In this document: in pieces, positions 16,398 through 25,497 of the stretch
Numbering within the stretch: the first letter of the stretch is position 1
Layout: every line of letters begins with the position of its first letter
Source: Cryobacterium glucosi
Lineage (GTDB): Bacteria > Actinomycetota > Actinomycetes > Actinomycetales > Microbacteriaceae
Assembly (NCBI RefSeq): GCF_004402235.1
Contig: NZ_SOFS01000012.1
Span: forward strand, 372,001 to 436,000
Length of the DNA stretch: 64,000 bases
Direction of reading: 5' to 3'
Notes under the pieces: generated by a model
The model's database searches: none
Told to the model about the DNA's origin: nothing
The model's input: only the letters and a program-made list of their open reading frames with translations
Made by a program: the position numbers and the translations under genes

Positions 16398-16832
16398 ATG
16401 ACCACCACCGAACTGCCCGCGAAACTGGCCGAGATCCAGGAAGACTTCCTCGAGCTGGAACAGAAGGACCGCTTACTCCTTCTGCTCGAGTTCGCCGATG
16501 AACTCCCCGAGCTTCCGAGCCGGTACCAGGAGCATCCCGACCTGCTCGAACGCGTCGTCGAGTGCCAGTCACCCGTGTTCATCTTCGTCGATGTCGACGA
16601 CCGGGACGCGGTGCACCTGCACGCGACGGCGCCCAGGGAGTCCCCGACGACCCGGGGATTCGCGTCCATCCTCGCGCAGGGCCTCGACGGCCTGTCCGTC
16701 GCCGAGGTGCTCGCCGTGCCGGACGACTACCCGCAGACCATCGGACTCACGCAGGCGGTCTCGCCGCTCCGCATCCGTGGCATGTCCGCGATGCTCGCCC
16801 GCACCAAGCGCAAGCTGCGCGAGCGCCCCTGA
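16398..16832 (+). CDS. sufE: SufE-family cysteine desulfuration protein
   Basis: A 144-aa SufE, which accepts persulfide sulfur from a cysteine desulfurase and passes it to Fe-S scaffolds. The acceptor cysteine is in [10 protein letters not shown] (about residue 56), and the C-terminal [14 protein letters not shown] helix is typical. The ATG at 16398 follows AGGACAGGA. No desulfurase gene (sufS) is adjacent; the partner here is the rhodanese. Confidence 0.92.
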   Translation: MTTTELPAKLAEIQEDFLELEQKDRLLLLLEFADELPELPSRYQEHPDLLERVVECQSPVFIFVDVDDRDAVHLHATAPRESPTTRGFASILAQGLDGLSVAEVLAVPDDYPQTIGLTQAVSPLRIRGMSAMLARTKRKLRERP

Positions 16833-16837
16833 GACCG

Positions 16838-18067
16838 CTATCCGGCCGGGTGGAGCGGATCATCAGGCCCGGTCGGTTCCGCCGGGGATTCGAGTTCGCC
16901 GAGCCAGGTCCCGATCGCCGCGTTCCATCCTTCCCTGTCATAGTTCCAGAGTTTGGTGTGCCGCGCGACGGTGAACGGTAGAAAGGTCACGATGTCGGGC
17001 CGGCGAACCGCGAGGGCGCGCGACGGGCTCGAGGGCACGTAGCCGTCGTCATCGCTGTGCATCAGGAGCACGGGGAGCTCGAGGTCGTCGGCGCGGGTCA
17101 CGAAGTCGAGCCTGCGGAAGTCGATCGGACTCGCCTGGCCGGTGAGGCGGCCGCCCCACCGCCGGCCGAGGACCTGCATGGCCCCCGTGGCAACGAGGCC
17201 AGGCAGGCGAAGCGTGCTGCCCTGCAACGCGACGACGTCTGCCCAGTCGATCACAGGCGAATCGAGCACGATGCCGGAGAGCAGGTGCGGGTAGCCCGTA
17301 CGCGTCGCGGTTTGCAGCACGATCGCGCCGCCCATCGACCACCCCATCAGCACGATGCTCGTCGCGCCGCGAGCCGCCGCGAAACCGATCGCCGCATCGA
17401 TATCGCGCCATTCGGTATCCCCGAGTCCGTACCGGCCGTCGTCGCTTCCCGGCGCGTCGCCGTCGTTGCGATACGAGACCAGGAGGCAGCTGTAGCCCCT
17501 GTCGTGGAACACAGGGACGGCCCGCAGGGTCTCCTGCCGTCGCACACCCCGCCCGTGCACCTGGATCACCCAGCGACCGTCCGGCCGCTCGGCGGGGACC
17601 AGCCAGGCCGGGGCCTCGCCGACCTCCGTCTGCACCTGCACCTGCTCGAACGGGAGGCCGAGATCCCAGGGACCCAGATAGGAATACCCGCCGAGGCGGC
17701 CTCTGCGGGCCTCGCTCAGGTCCCCGTAGTCGATTCGGGCTATCCGGCGGATGACCGCCGTCTTCGTCACGCGGAGGACCTCGCCGAGCTGGGCGTGCCC
17801 GGACTCACGCTCGAACCAGAAGCTGTAGTCACCGGGCAACACGGAATCCGGCGTCACCGCGAGCGTGATCGTCGCGGCCTCGAGATCGACGCCGAGAACG
17901 TCGGTGTCGTCGGCGCGTGCGTCGGACGGCGTCACGATACGACGCGCCATCACGGCGGCCAGCACGCTCACTCCCGCCACCACGACCGTGGCCGCGCCGG
18001 CAACTACGAGAGCCGTGACCGCGACGACCAGTCCGCCCGGCGTCCCTGACCTCGATTTTTCCCGCAC
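16838..18067 (-). CDS. Membrane-anchored alpha/beta hydrolase
   Basis: A 409-aa protein with an N-terminal signal anchor (about residues 10-40) and an extracytoplasmic alpha/beta hydrolase domain. The nucleophile elbow is GWSMGG, the acid is probably in HSDDDGYVP and the histidine in VARHTKLWN, so the catalytic triad is complete. The substrate is unknown; the fold and the DSPVIDWADV segment resemble dipeptidyl-peptidase/esterase-like hydrolases. The GTG at 18067 has GGAGG 5 nt upstream. It is divergent from the DUF3000 gene, with promoters sharing 63 bp. Confidence 0.85.
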   Translation of the reverse strand: MREKSRSGTPGGLVVAVTALVVAGAATVVVAGVSVLAAVMARRIVTPSDARADDTDVLGVDLEAATITLAVTPDSVLPGDYSFWFERESGHAQLGEVLRVTKTAVIRRIARIDYGDLSEARRGRLGGYSYLGPWDLGLPFEQVQVQTEVGEAPAWLVPAERPDGRWVIQVHGRGVRRQETLRAVPVFHDRGYSCLLVSYRNDGDAPGSDDGRYGLGDTEWRDIDAAIGFAAARGATSIVLMGWSMGGAIVLQTATRTGYPHLLSGIVLDSPVIDWADVVALQGSTLRLPGLVATGAMQVLGRRWGGRLTGQASPIDFRRLDFVTRADDLELPVLLMHSDDDGYVPSSPSRALAVRRPDIVTFLPFTVARHTKLWNYDREGWNAAIGTWLGELESPAEPTGPDDPLHPAG

Positions 18068-18118
18068 GCGTACCTCCGGCTGCCCGGCGTGCCTCACCGA
18101 CCCGCCCGGAAAAAACTC

Positions 18119-18124
18119 TAGTCT
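18119..18124 (+). promoter_or_regulatory. -10 box, leaderless DUF3000 gene
   Basis: TAGTCT, then 6 nt, then GTG. It is the same hexamer and spacing as before the M50 gene. Confidence 0.55.
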
Positions 18125-18130
18125 GCAGAC

Positions 18131-18721
18131 GTGCCCGAAACACAAGAACCACTCCCCCCGGAGTTCGCCGCTGCGCTCGCGGCCATCCGCAGAGCGCACA
18201 CCCGCACCGACCTGGTGCTCAGCGAAATCCCGGCCCCCGGGAAGCTCGCCCCGCACGCCGTTGCCCTCTCCGCGGATGTCGCCCCGTCACGCCACGGAGG
18301 CAACTCCGATCTCGGGACCGGCCGTTTCATCCTCCTCTATGACCCTGAGGAGCCGGAGGCCTGGGGCGGAGCATTCCGGGTGGTCTGCTTTGCGCAGGCT
18401 CCCCTCGAGACGGAGATCGGTGTCGACCCTTTCCTCGCCGAAGTGGCCTGGGCCTGGCTGATCGATGCCCTCGACTCCCACGGAGCCCGCTATACCGCGG
18501 CATCCGGAACCGCGACTAAGATTATTTCGTCGGGCTTCGGCGAACTTGCGAAGCAAGGCGACGGTGCGCAGATAGAGCTGCGTGCTTCGTGGACACCTGT
18601 GGACCACAATCTCACCGCTCACGTCGAAGGCTGGGGCGAATTGATCTGCATGCTCGCAGGTCTTCCCCCGATTGGCGAAGGAGTCAGCATGTTGTCCGCA
18701 CGCCGAACTGGTCGTGGTTGA
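18131..18721 (+). CDS. DUF3000 protein
   Basis: A 196-aa soluble protein of the actinobacterial DUF3000 family, function unknown. Typical blocks are ELPPEFAAALAAIR-like at the start, VDPFLAEVAWAWLIDAL and LRASWTP, ending HVEGWGELICMLAGLPP. The GTG at 18131 lies 6 nt after TAGTCT and lacks a ribosome site. Its 3' end overlaps the ribonuclease D gene by 50 bp, an arrangement I associate with this family, which suggests linked expression. Confidence 0.9.
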   Translation: MPETQEPLPPEFAAALAAIRRAHTRTDLVLSEIPAPGKLAPHAVALSADVAPSRHGGNSDLGTGRFILLYDPEEPEAWGGAFRVVCFAQAPLETEIGVDPFLAEVAWAWLIDALDSHGARYTAASGTATKIISSGFGELAKQGDGAQIELRASWTPVDHNLTAHVEGWGELICMLAGLPPIGEGVSMLSARRTGRG

Positions 18722-19910
18722 TCACCGCGTGATCGATACGCGGGACGCCTATCTGGCGGCCACCGCTGCCCTCAGCGAGGGAACGGGACCGATCGGCATC
18801 GACGCCGAACGGGCATCCGGTTTCACATACTCCCAGCGCGCGTACCTGATCCAGATGTACCGGCGCGGCGCGGGCACCTTCCTGTTCGATCCGCCGGCGA
18901 TCGGGGATTTCTCCGAGCTCAACGCGGCGATCGCGGGAGACGAATGGATCTTCCACGCCGCCAGTCAGGACCTCGCGTGCCTGAGGGAGGTCGGCCTCGA
19001 CCCGCACAACATCTTCGACACCGAACTGGCCGCACGCCTTCTCGGCTTACCGCGGGTCGGCCTCGGCACGGTCGTCGAGGAACTCCTCGGCATCCATCTC
19101 GCCAAGGAGCATTCCGCGGCGAACTGGTCGACCAGGCCGCTCCCGGAGAGCTGGCTCGTCTACGGCGCCCTCGACGTCGAGCTCCTCCCCGACCTGCGCG
19201 ACCGTATGGTCGAGATGCTCGCCGCCGACGAGAAGACCCAGATCGCCGCCCAGGAATTCCAGGCGACGCTCGACCACGAGCCCAAGCCGATCAGCGCAGA
19301 ACCCTGGCGCAGGCTGTCCGGGGTGCATTCGATTCGTTCCCAGCGCAACCTCGCCGTCGCGAGATCCCTCTGGCTTGCCCGCGACGACCTCGCCAGGCAC
19401 CTCGACGTGTCTCCGGGGCGCCTCGTCCCCGACGCGTCGCTCGTCGCCGCTGCACGGGTGTTGCCGGCCAGCAGGCAGGCGCTCGCCGATCTCCGCGAGT
19501 TCAGCGGCCGCGCGAGCCGCAGCGAACTCGACAGGTGGTGGACTGCGATCCAGGACGGCATCCGCGCGACGGACCTTCCCTCCCTGCGCGGAACCGGTGA
19601 CGCCCTTCCCCCGCCGCGGGCGTGGTCTGACCGGAATCCAGAGGCCGACCTGCGGTACAAGGCGGCGCGGCTTGCTCTCGGCCAGATCTCCGAGTCCTTC
19701 GCGATCCCGATCGAGAACCTCGTCACTCCGGACTTCGTGCGCCGGATCGCCTGGACGCCACCGGAGCCGATCGAAGTGGAATCCATCAGCGAGGCGCTCG
19801 CCGCCCTCGGTGCCCGCGACTGGCAAATTGAACTCACTGCACAACAGATCACGGCTGCCTTTGTCGAAGCCAACCAAAACATCGCCGTAACCGTCGAGGT
19901 CGATTCGTAG
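18672..19910 (+). CDS. rnd: Ribonuclease D with HRDC domain
   Basis: A 412-aa 3'-5' exoribonuclease. The DEDD exonuclease domain shows GIDAERA (Asp and Glu), FHAASQDL (Asp) and YGALDVELL (Tyr, Asp). An HRDC domain follows at about residues 205-290 and a C-terminal helical region after it. It trims tRNA and other stable RNA ends in well-studied relatives. The start is unclear: the TTG at 18672 gives the longest frame, while GTGs at 18714 and 18729 are possible. The strong GAAGGAG at 18677 has no in-frame start at the right distance. Confidence 0.88.
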   Translation: MAKESACCPHAELVVVDHRVIDTRDAYLAATAALSEGTGPIGIDAERASGFTYSQRAYLIQMYRRGAGTFLFDPPAIGDFSELNAAIAGDEWIFHAASQDLACLREVGLDPHNIFDTELAARLLGLPRVGLGTVVEELLGIHLAKEHSAANWSTRPLPESWLVYGALDVELLPDLRDRMVEMLAADEKTQIAAQEFQATLDHEPKPISAEPWRRLSGVHSIRSQRNLAVARSLWLARDDLARHLDVSPGRLVPDASLVAAARVLPASRQALADLREFSGRASRSELDRWWTAIQDGIRATDLPSLRGTGDALPPPRAWSDRNPEADLRYKAARLALGQISESFAIPIENLVTPDFVRRIAWTPPEPIEVESISEALAALGARDWQIELTAQQITAAFVEANQNIAVTVEVDS

Positions 19911-19987
19911 GATCCGTCCAAGGATTCGACCCGTCAATCGTGCCACCCTAGGATCAACCGACACCTGATCTGATTGATGGAGGCACC

Positions 19988-21187
19988 GTGGCCGAAAGAG
20001 CAGAAGTCGTGTTTGTGGATGGGGTTCGTACCCCGTTCGGACGCGCCGGCGAAAAGGGCATGTACTGGAACACCCGGGCGGATGATCTCGTGGTGAAGGC
20101 CATGATCGGCCTGCTGGAACGGAACCCGAAGGTTCCGGGGGAACGTATCGACGAGGTTGCGATCGCCGCGACGACGCAGTCGGGAGACCAGGGACTCACC
20201 CTCGGTCGCACCGCGGCGCTGCTGGCCGGGCTGCCGAAATCGGTGCCCGGATACGCGATCGACCGGATGTGCGCCGGTGCGATGACCGCCGTGACCACGG
20301 TCGGCGCCGCGATCGGCTTCGGGGCATACGACCTCGCCATCGCCGGCGGCGTCGAGCACATGGGCCGGCACCCGATGGGCTCCGGCGTCGACCCGAACCC
20401 GCGGTTCCTCTCCGAGCGGCTCGTCAGCGAAGACGCCCTGAACATGGGCTCGACCGCAGAGCGCATCCACGACCGCTTTCCCGAGTACACCAAGGACCGG
20501 TCGGACCGGTACGCGCTGCGCAGCCAGCAGAAGGTCGCAGCGGCGTACGCGGCAGGCAAGATCCAGCCGGACCTGGTCTCCGTCGCCATTCGCAGCGAAC
20601 AGGGCTGGGGGCTCGCGACCCGCGACGAAGCGCCGCGCCCCGAGACGACCCTCGAAGGCCTCGCCACGCTGAAGACCCCGTTCCGGCCCTTCGGCCGGAT
20701 CACGGCAGGCAACGCGTCCGGGCTCAACGACGGCGCGAGCGCCTGCCTGCTCGCGAGCGGCGCCGCCGCAAAGGAACTCGGCCTCAGCGTCAAGATGAAG
20801 CTCGTGAGCTTCGCCTTCGCGGGTGTCGAGCCTGAGGTCATGGGCCTCGGCCCGGTACCGTCCACCGAGAAGGCCCTCCGCAAGGCCGGCCTCGGCATCA
20901 CCGACATCGGACTCTTCGAGCTCAACGAGGCCTTCGCGGTCCAGGTCATCTCCTTCCTCGATCACTTCGGCATCGACGACGACGACCCCCGCGTCAACGA
21001 GTACGGCGGTGCGATCGCGATCGGCCACCCGCTCGCCTCCTCTGGCGTGCGCCTGATGAACCAGCTCGCGCACCAGTTCGCCGAACACCCCGAGGTCCGT
21101 TACGGCCTGACCGCCATGTGCATCGGCCTCGGGCAGGGCGGCACCGTCATCTGGGAAAACCCGCACTTCAATCGGAAGGCAAAGTAA
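19988..21187 (+). CDS. fadA: Acetyl-CoA acyltransferase (3-ketoacyl-CoA thiolase)
   Basis: A 399-aa thiolase catalysing the last step of fatty-acid beta-oxidation. The nucleophilic cysteine is in DRMCAGAM, the base histidine in GGAIAIGHPLASSG and the second cysteine in MCIGLGQGG. The GTG at 19988 has GGAGG 5 nt upstream. The next gene begins 3 nt after its stop and encodes the matching multifunctional enzyme, so the two form a fadAB-like operon whose products probably form the trifunctional complex. Confidence 0.93.
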   Translation: MAERAEVVFVDGVRTPFGRAGEKGMYWNTRADDLVVKAMIGLLERNPKVPGERIDEVAIAATTQSGDQGLTLGRTAALLAGLPKSVPGYAIDRMCAGAMTAVTTVGAAIGFGAYDLAIAGGVEHMGRHPMGSGVDPNPRFLSERLVSEDALNMGSTAERIHDRFPEYTKDRSDRYALRSQQKVAAAYAAGKIQPDLVSVAIRSEQGWGLATRDEAPRPETTLEGLATLKTPFRPFGRITAGNASGLNDGASACLLASGAAAKELGLSVKMKLVSFAFAGVEPEVMGLGPVPSTEKALRKAGLGITDIGLFELNEAFAVQVISFLDHFGIDDDDPRVNEYGGAIAIGHPLASSGVRLMNQLAHQFAEHPEVRYGLTAMCIGLGQGGTVIWENPHFNRKAK

Positions 21188-21190
21188 GCG

Positions 21191-23344
21191 ATGACCGACT
21201 ACACCGCACTCGATTTCTCCGAACTCGTCGCCCTCTCCGGTGACGAGGTCGTCACGCATTCCTTCGTGCGCGACATTCCCCTGTCCGGGGCGCGCACGCT
21301 CGCCCTGGTCACCCTGGACAACGGCAGGGACCACACCCGTCCGAACACCCTCGGTCCGGTCACCCTTCTCGAGTTCGCCGCCACCCTCGACGCCCTCGCC
21401 GAGCGGGCGGCACGCGGTGAGATCCACGGCGTCGCCGTCACAGGCAAGCCGTTCATCCTCGCCGCAGGCGCCGACCTCGGCAAGGTCAGCGAGATTCCCT
21501 CGCTCGCGACGGGCAAGCTGCTCGGCCAGCTCGGCCACCACGCCCTCGGGAAGCTCTCCACGCTCGGTGTGCCCTCGTTCGTCTTCATCAACGGGCTCGC
21601 ACTCGGGGGCGGTCTCGAGATCGCCCTCAACGCCGACTACCGCACGGTCGACGCATCCGTCGCCGCCGTCGCCCTCCCCGAAGTGTCCCTCGGGTTGATT
21701 CCCGGCTGGGGCGGCTCCTACCTGCTGCCGAACCTGATCGGCATCGAGAACGCCCTCACCGTGATCATCTCGAACCCGCTCAAGAACCGGGTCCTCAAGG
21801 CCACCGACACCGTCGAGCTCGGCATCGCCGATGTGCTCTTCGGGTCCGCGGCATTCCTCGAGCATTCCATCGCCTGGGCGGACGGCGTGATCGCCGGCAC
21901 GACGACGGTCACCCGGCCGAACAAGCCGGGAAAGATCGAGCGCCTCGTGAAGTGGGACGCCGCGATCGGAATCGCCAGGCGGATGCTCGAAAGCAGGATC
22001 GGGACTGTCGCGCTCTCCCCGTATATCGCACTCGACCTGCTCAAGGCCGCCAAGAGCGGCACACGCGAGGAGGGCTTCGAGCGCGAGGACGATTCCCTCG
22101 CCGCGCTCATCGCCGGCGACCAGCTCCAGGCCAGCATCTATGCGTTCAACCTCGTGCAGAAGCGCGCCAAGCGCCCGGCCGGTTCTCCGGACAAGAAGCT
22201 CGCGCGCCCGATCACGAAGGTCGGCGTCATCGGTGCCGGCCTGATGGCGAGCCAGTTCGCCCTGTTGTTCGTTCGCCGCCTGCAGGTGCCCGTCGTCATC
22301 ACGGACCTCGACCAGGCCCGCGTCGACAAGGGCGTCGCGTACATCCACGGCGAGATCGCGACGCTGCAGTCCAAGGGCCGCATCACAGCGGACGAGGGCA
22401 ACCGGCTCAGGGCTCTCGTGACGGGCACGACGGACAAGGCGAGCTTCTCCGACGCCGACTGGGTGATCGAGGCCGTGTTCGAGGAACTCGGCGTCAAGCA
22501 GGATGTCTTCGCCGAGATCGAGAAGTACGTGTCGCCGGAGGCGATCCTCGCGACGAACACCTCGTCTCTCTCCGTCGAGCAGATCGGTGCGAAGCTCGCC
22601 CACCCGGAGCGCCTGGTCGGCTTCCACTTCTTCAATCCGGTCGCTGTGATGCCGCTCATCGAGGTCGTGAACACCCCGCAGACGAACGAGACGACCCTCT
22701 CGACCGCGATGGTGATCGCGGGCAAGCTGAGGAAGAACGCCGTGATCACGCGTGACACCCCCGGCTTCGTGGTCAACCGCATCCTCGCGAAGCTCCTCGG
22801 TGAGGCCATGCACGCTGTCGACACCGGCACCCCGTTCGAGGTCGTCGACGGCGCGATCGCGCCGTTCGGACTCCCGATGACGCCGTTCGAGCTCCTCGAA
22901 CTCGTCGGGCTCAAGGTCGGAGCGCACGTCCTCGACACGCACCATGCCGCGTTCCCCGACCGGTTCTTCGAGAGCGACAACCTGCACCGGCTCGCCGAGC
23001 ACGGCAAGATCCTCGAGCGCGATGCCAAGGGAAAGGTCACGGGCTTCGACAAGACCGCGAAAAAGATCGTCGCCGGCGGCACGACGCCGATGACGGGCGA
23101 GGAGATCCTGCGACGCATCGAGGACGGACTCGCCGACGAGATCAAGCGGATGCTCGACGACGACGTCGTGCACGCGGCGGAGGACATCGACCTGTGCGTG
23201 ATCCTCGGGGCTGGCTGGCCGTTCCAGATGGGCGGGGCCACCCCGTACCTCGACAGGGTCGGCGCGAGCGAGCGCGTCTTCGGCGGCACGTTCCACACGC
23301 CGATGATCCGCGGAGTCTCGTCGGAGGTTCCCGTAGCCCTCTAG
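21191..23344 (+). CDS. fadB: Multifunctional 3-hydroxyacyl-CoA dehydrogenase/enoyl-CoA hydratase
   Basis: A 717-aa beta-oxidation enzyme. The N-terminal crotonase domain (about 40-230) has the oxyanion-hole blocks LAAGADLGK and GLALGGGLEIAL. Residues about 335-520 form the NAD-binding domain with VGVIGAGLMAS and NTSSLSVEQI, and FHFFNPVAVMPL carries the catalytic histidine. C-terminal dehydrogenase domains follow. It begins 3 nt after the thiolase stop. It would hydrate enoyl-CoA and oxidise 3-hydroxyacyl-CoA before thiolysis. Confidence 0.93.
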   Translation: MTDYTALDFSELVALSGDEVVTHSFVRDIPLSGARTLALVTLDNGRDHTRPNTLGPVTLLEFAATLDALAERAARGEIHGVAVTGKPFILAAGADLGKVSEIPSLATGKLLGQLGHHALGKLSTLGVPSFVFINGLALGGGLEIALNADYRTVDASVAAVALPEVSLGLIPGWGGSYLLPNLIGIENALTVIISNPLKNRVLKATDTVELGIADVLFGSAAFLEHSIAWADGVIAGTTTVTRPNKPGKIERLVKWDAAIGIARRMLESRIGTVALSPYIALDLLKAAKSGTREEGFEREDDSLAALIAGDQLQASIYAFNLVQKRAKRPAGSPDKKLARPITKVGVIGAGLMASQFALLFVRRLQVPVVITDLDQARVDKGVAYIHGEIATLQSKGRITADEGNRLRALVTGTTDKASFSDADWVIEAVFEELGVKQDVFAEIEKYVSPEAILATNTSSLSVEQIGAKLAHPERLVGFHFFNPVAVMPLIEVVNTPQTNETTLSTAMVIAGKLRKNAVITRDTPGFVVNRILAKLLGEAMHAVDTGTPFEVVDGAIAPFGLPMTPFELLELVGLKVGAHVLDTHHAAFPDRFFESDNLHRLAEHGKILERDAKGKVTGFDKTAKKIVAGGTTPMTGEEILRRIEDGLADEIKRMLDDDVVHAAEDIDLCVILGAGWPFQMGGATPYLDRVGASERVFGGTFHTPMIRGVSSEVPVAL

Positions 23345-23373
23345 CGTCCGCTGCCCGCCTGAGTTGCGCAAAA

Positions 23374-23402
23374 AACACCCTCGTCGAGTCGGCGAGGGTG
23401 TT
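23374..23402. terminator. Terminator between convergent fadB and aldo-keto reductase genes
   Basis: A 10-bp perfect stem (AACACCCTCG / CGAGGGTGTT) with a 9-nt loop, flanked by an A run and TTCTTT, so it can work in both directions. Confidence 0.8.
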
Positions 23403-23434
23403 CTTTGTGTGGCTCAGGCGGGGAGGCGCCCTGG

Positions 23435-24412
<978 letters not shown>

Positions 24413-24524
24413 GCTGGGGAGAGCCTTTCCGATTCTGAGTGGAGGGAGGTCGTCGCCGACCTCGGGGATCGAGACCGTGCTGGGCGGGGTGGGTATGCTG
24501 CAACCCTAAAACCTCGAGGGCGGT

Positions 24525-25448
24525 TCAGGGATGACGGATGCCGACGCCGGCGAGGAGGGAACGGTACCCCTCCCGATAACTCGGGTAGGCGAAGCGGAAC
24601 CCGCTCGCGAGCAGGAGGGCGTTACGACAGCGCTTGTCGCCGCCGCGAGGTCCGGGCGACGCCCGGCCCGCTGACCCGACGGGACTCGCGGGACTGTCGG
24701 CCGATTCCCCCACCACTGTCGACGCGCGGCTCGCGAGTCCGACCGGATCGGGAACGCCGAGTTCTGCGGCGAGGAAGGCGAGGACGTCACCGCGCCGCGC
24801 GGGAAGGCTGTCCGCGCCGAGGTAGAGCGGCGCGGGCTCCGCGTCGCCGGTCACGAGGTGCACGATGGCCGCTGCCGCGTCGTCCCGATGGATGCGGTTG
24901 GTGTGGCTGGACAAACCCTCCGCAGAGGTCGTCCCGTCGCGGACTTGGCCGATCAGGCGTTCCCTGCCGGGCCCGTAGATCCCGGCGAGCCTCAGCACGG
25001 TGGCGCCGGGCAGGCGGCCGCGCAGCAGGTCCTCGGCTTCGAGGAGCACGGCACCGGTCCCGGACGAGGGCACAGCGGGAGTTCCCTCGTCGATCCAGCT
25101 CCCGTCATTCACGCCGTACACGGCGGTCGAGGACACGAGCAGGAAGCGGCTCGGTTCGACGCCCGCCGCATCGAGGGCGTCGAGGAGGTTGCGCAGGCCG
25201 TCCACGTAGGAGGTGCGGTAGGCATCCGCGGTCGGGCCGGCCGCGGCGATCGCGACGATCACGATGTCGGTATCGGCGGGGACCACGGGCCGCTCACGGG
25301 TGAGGTCGACGGCCTGGCCCTCGATCGCGACGGGGAGAACGCCGGGCGACCTGCGCAGCCCGACGACGCGGTGTCCGAGTGCCGCGAGCCGCAGCCCGAC
25401 CTCGGTTCCGAGATCGCCGCAGCCCGCGATCATGACCGTCATCGGCAT
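24525..25448 (-). CDS. NAD-dependent epimerase-like (extended SDR) protein
   Basis: A 307-aa Rossmann-fold protein of the extended short-chain dehydrogenase family (YeeZ-like). It has GCGDLGTEVGLRLAALGH for the dinucleotide and LVSSTAVYG with the catalytic Ser; the following segment lacks a clear YxxxK, so the activity may be altered. IHRDDAAAAI is the typical late block. The ATG at 25448 is chosen because the upstream open frame is only the antisense of dxs. A Pro/Ser/Gly-rich insertion near residues 250-275 (SADSPASPVGSAGRASPG) is unusual. Confidence 0.8.
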   Translation of the reverse strand: MPMTVMIAGCGDLGTEVGLRLAALGHRVVGLRRSPGVLPVAIEGQAVDLTRERPVVPADTDIVIVAIAAAGPTADAYRTSYVDGLRNLLDALDAAGVEPSRFLLVSSTAVYGVNDGSWIDEGTPAVPSSGTGAVLLEAEDLLRGRLPGATVLRLAGIYGPGRERLIGQVRDGTTSAEGLSSHTNRIHRDDAAAAIVHLVTGDAEPAPLYLGADSLPARRGDVLAFLAAELGVPDPVGLASRASTVVGESADSPASPVGSAGRASPGPRGGDKRCRNALLLASGFRFAYPSYREGYRSLLAGVGIRHP

Positions 25449-25497
25449 GCCCCGTCGCGCATACGCGGTGCGGGCGAGCCGGTCCAGGGTCGCCCGG

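Noticed and set aside
19934-23371. Very long antisense open frame (1145 codons) opposite the thiolase and FadB genes
   Set aside because: It is the mirror of strongly biased GC-rich codons; its translation is an Arg/Asp/Glu/Val-rich repeat without domains, while the plus strand holds two clear enzymes.
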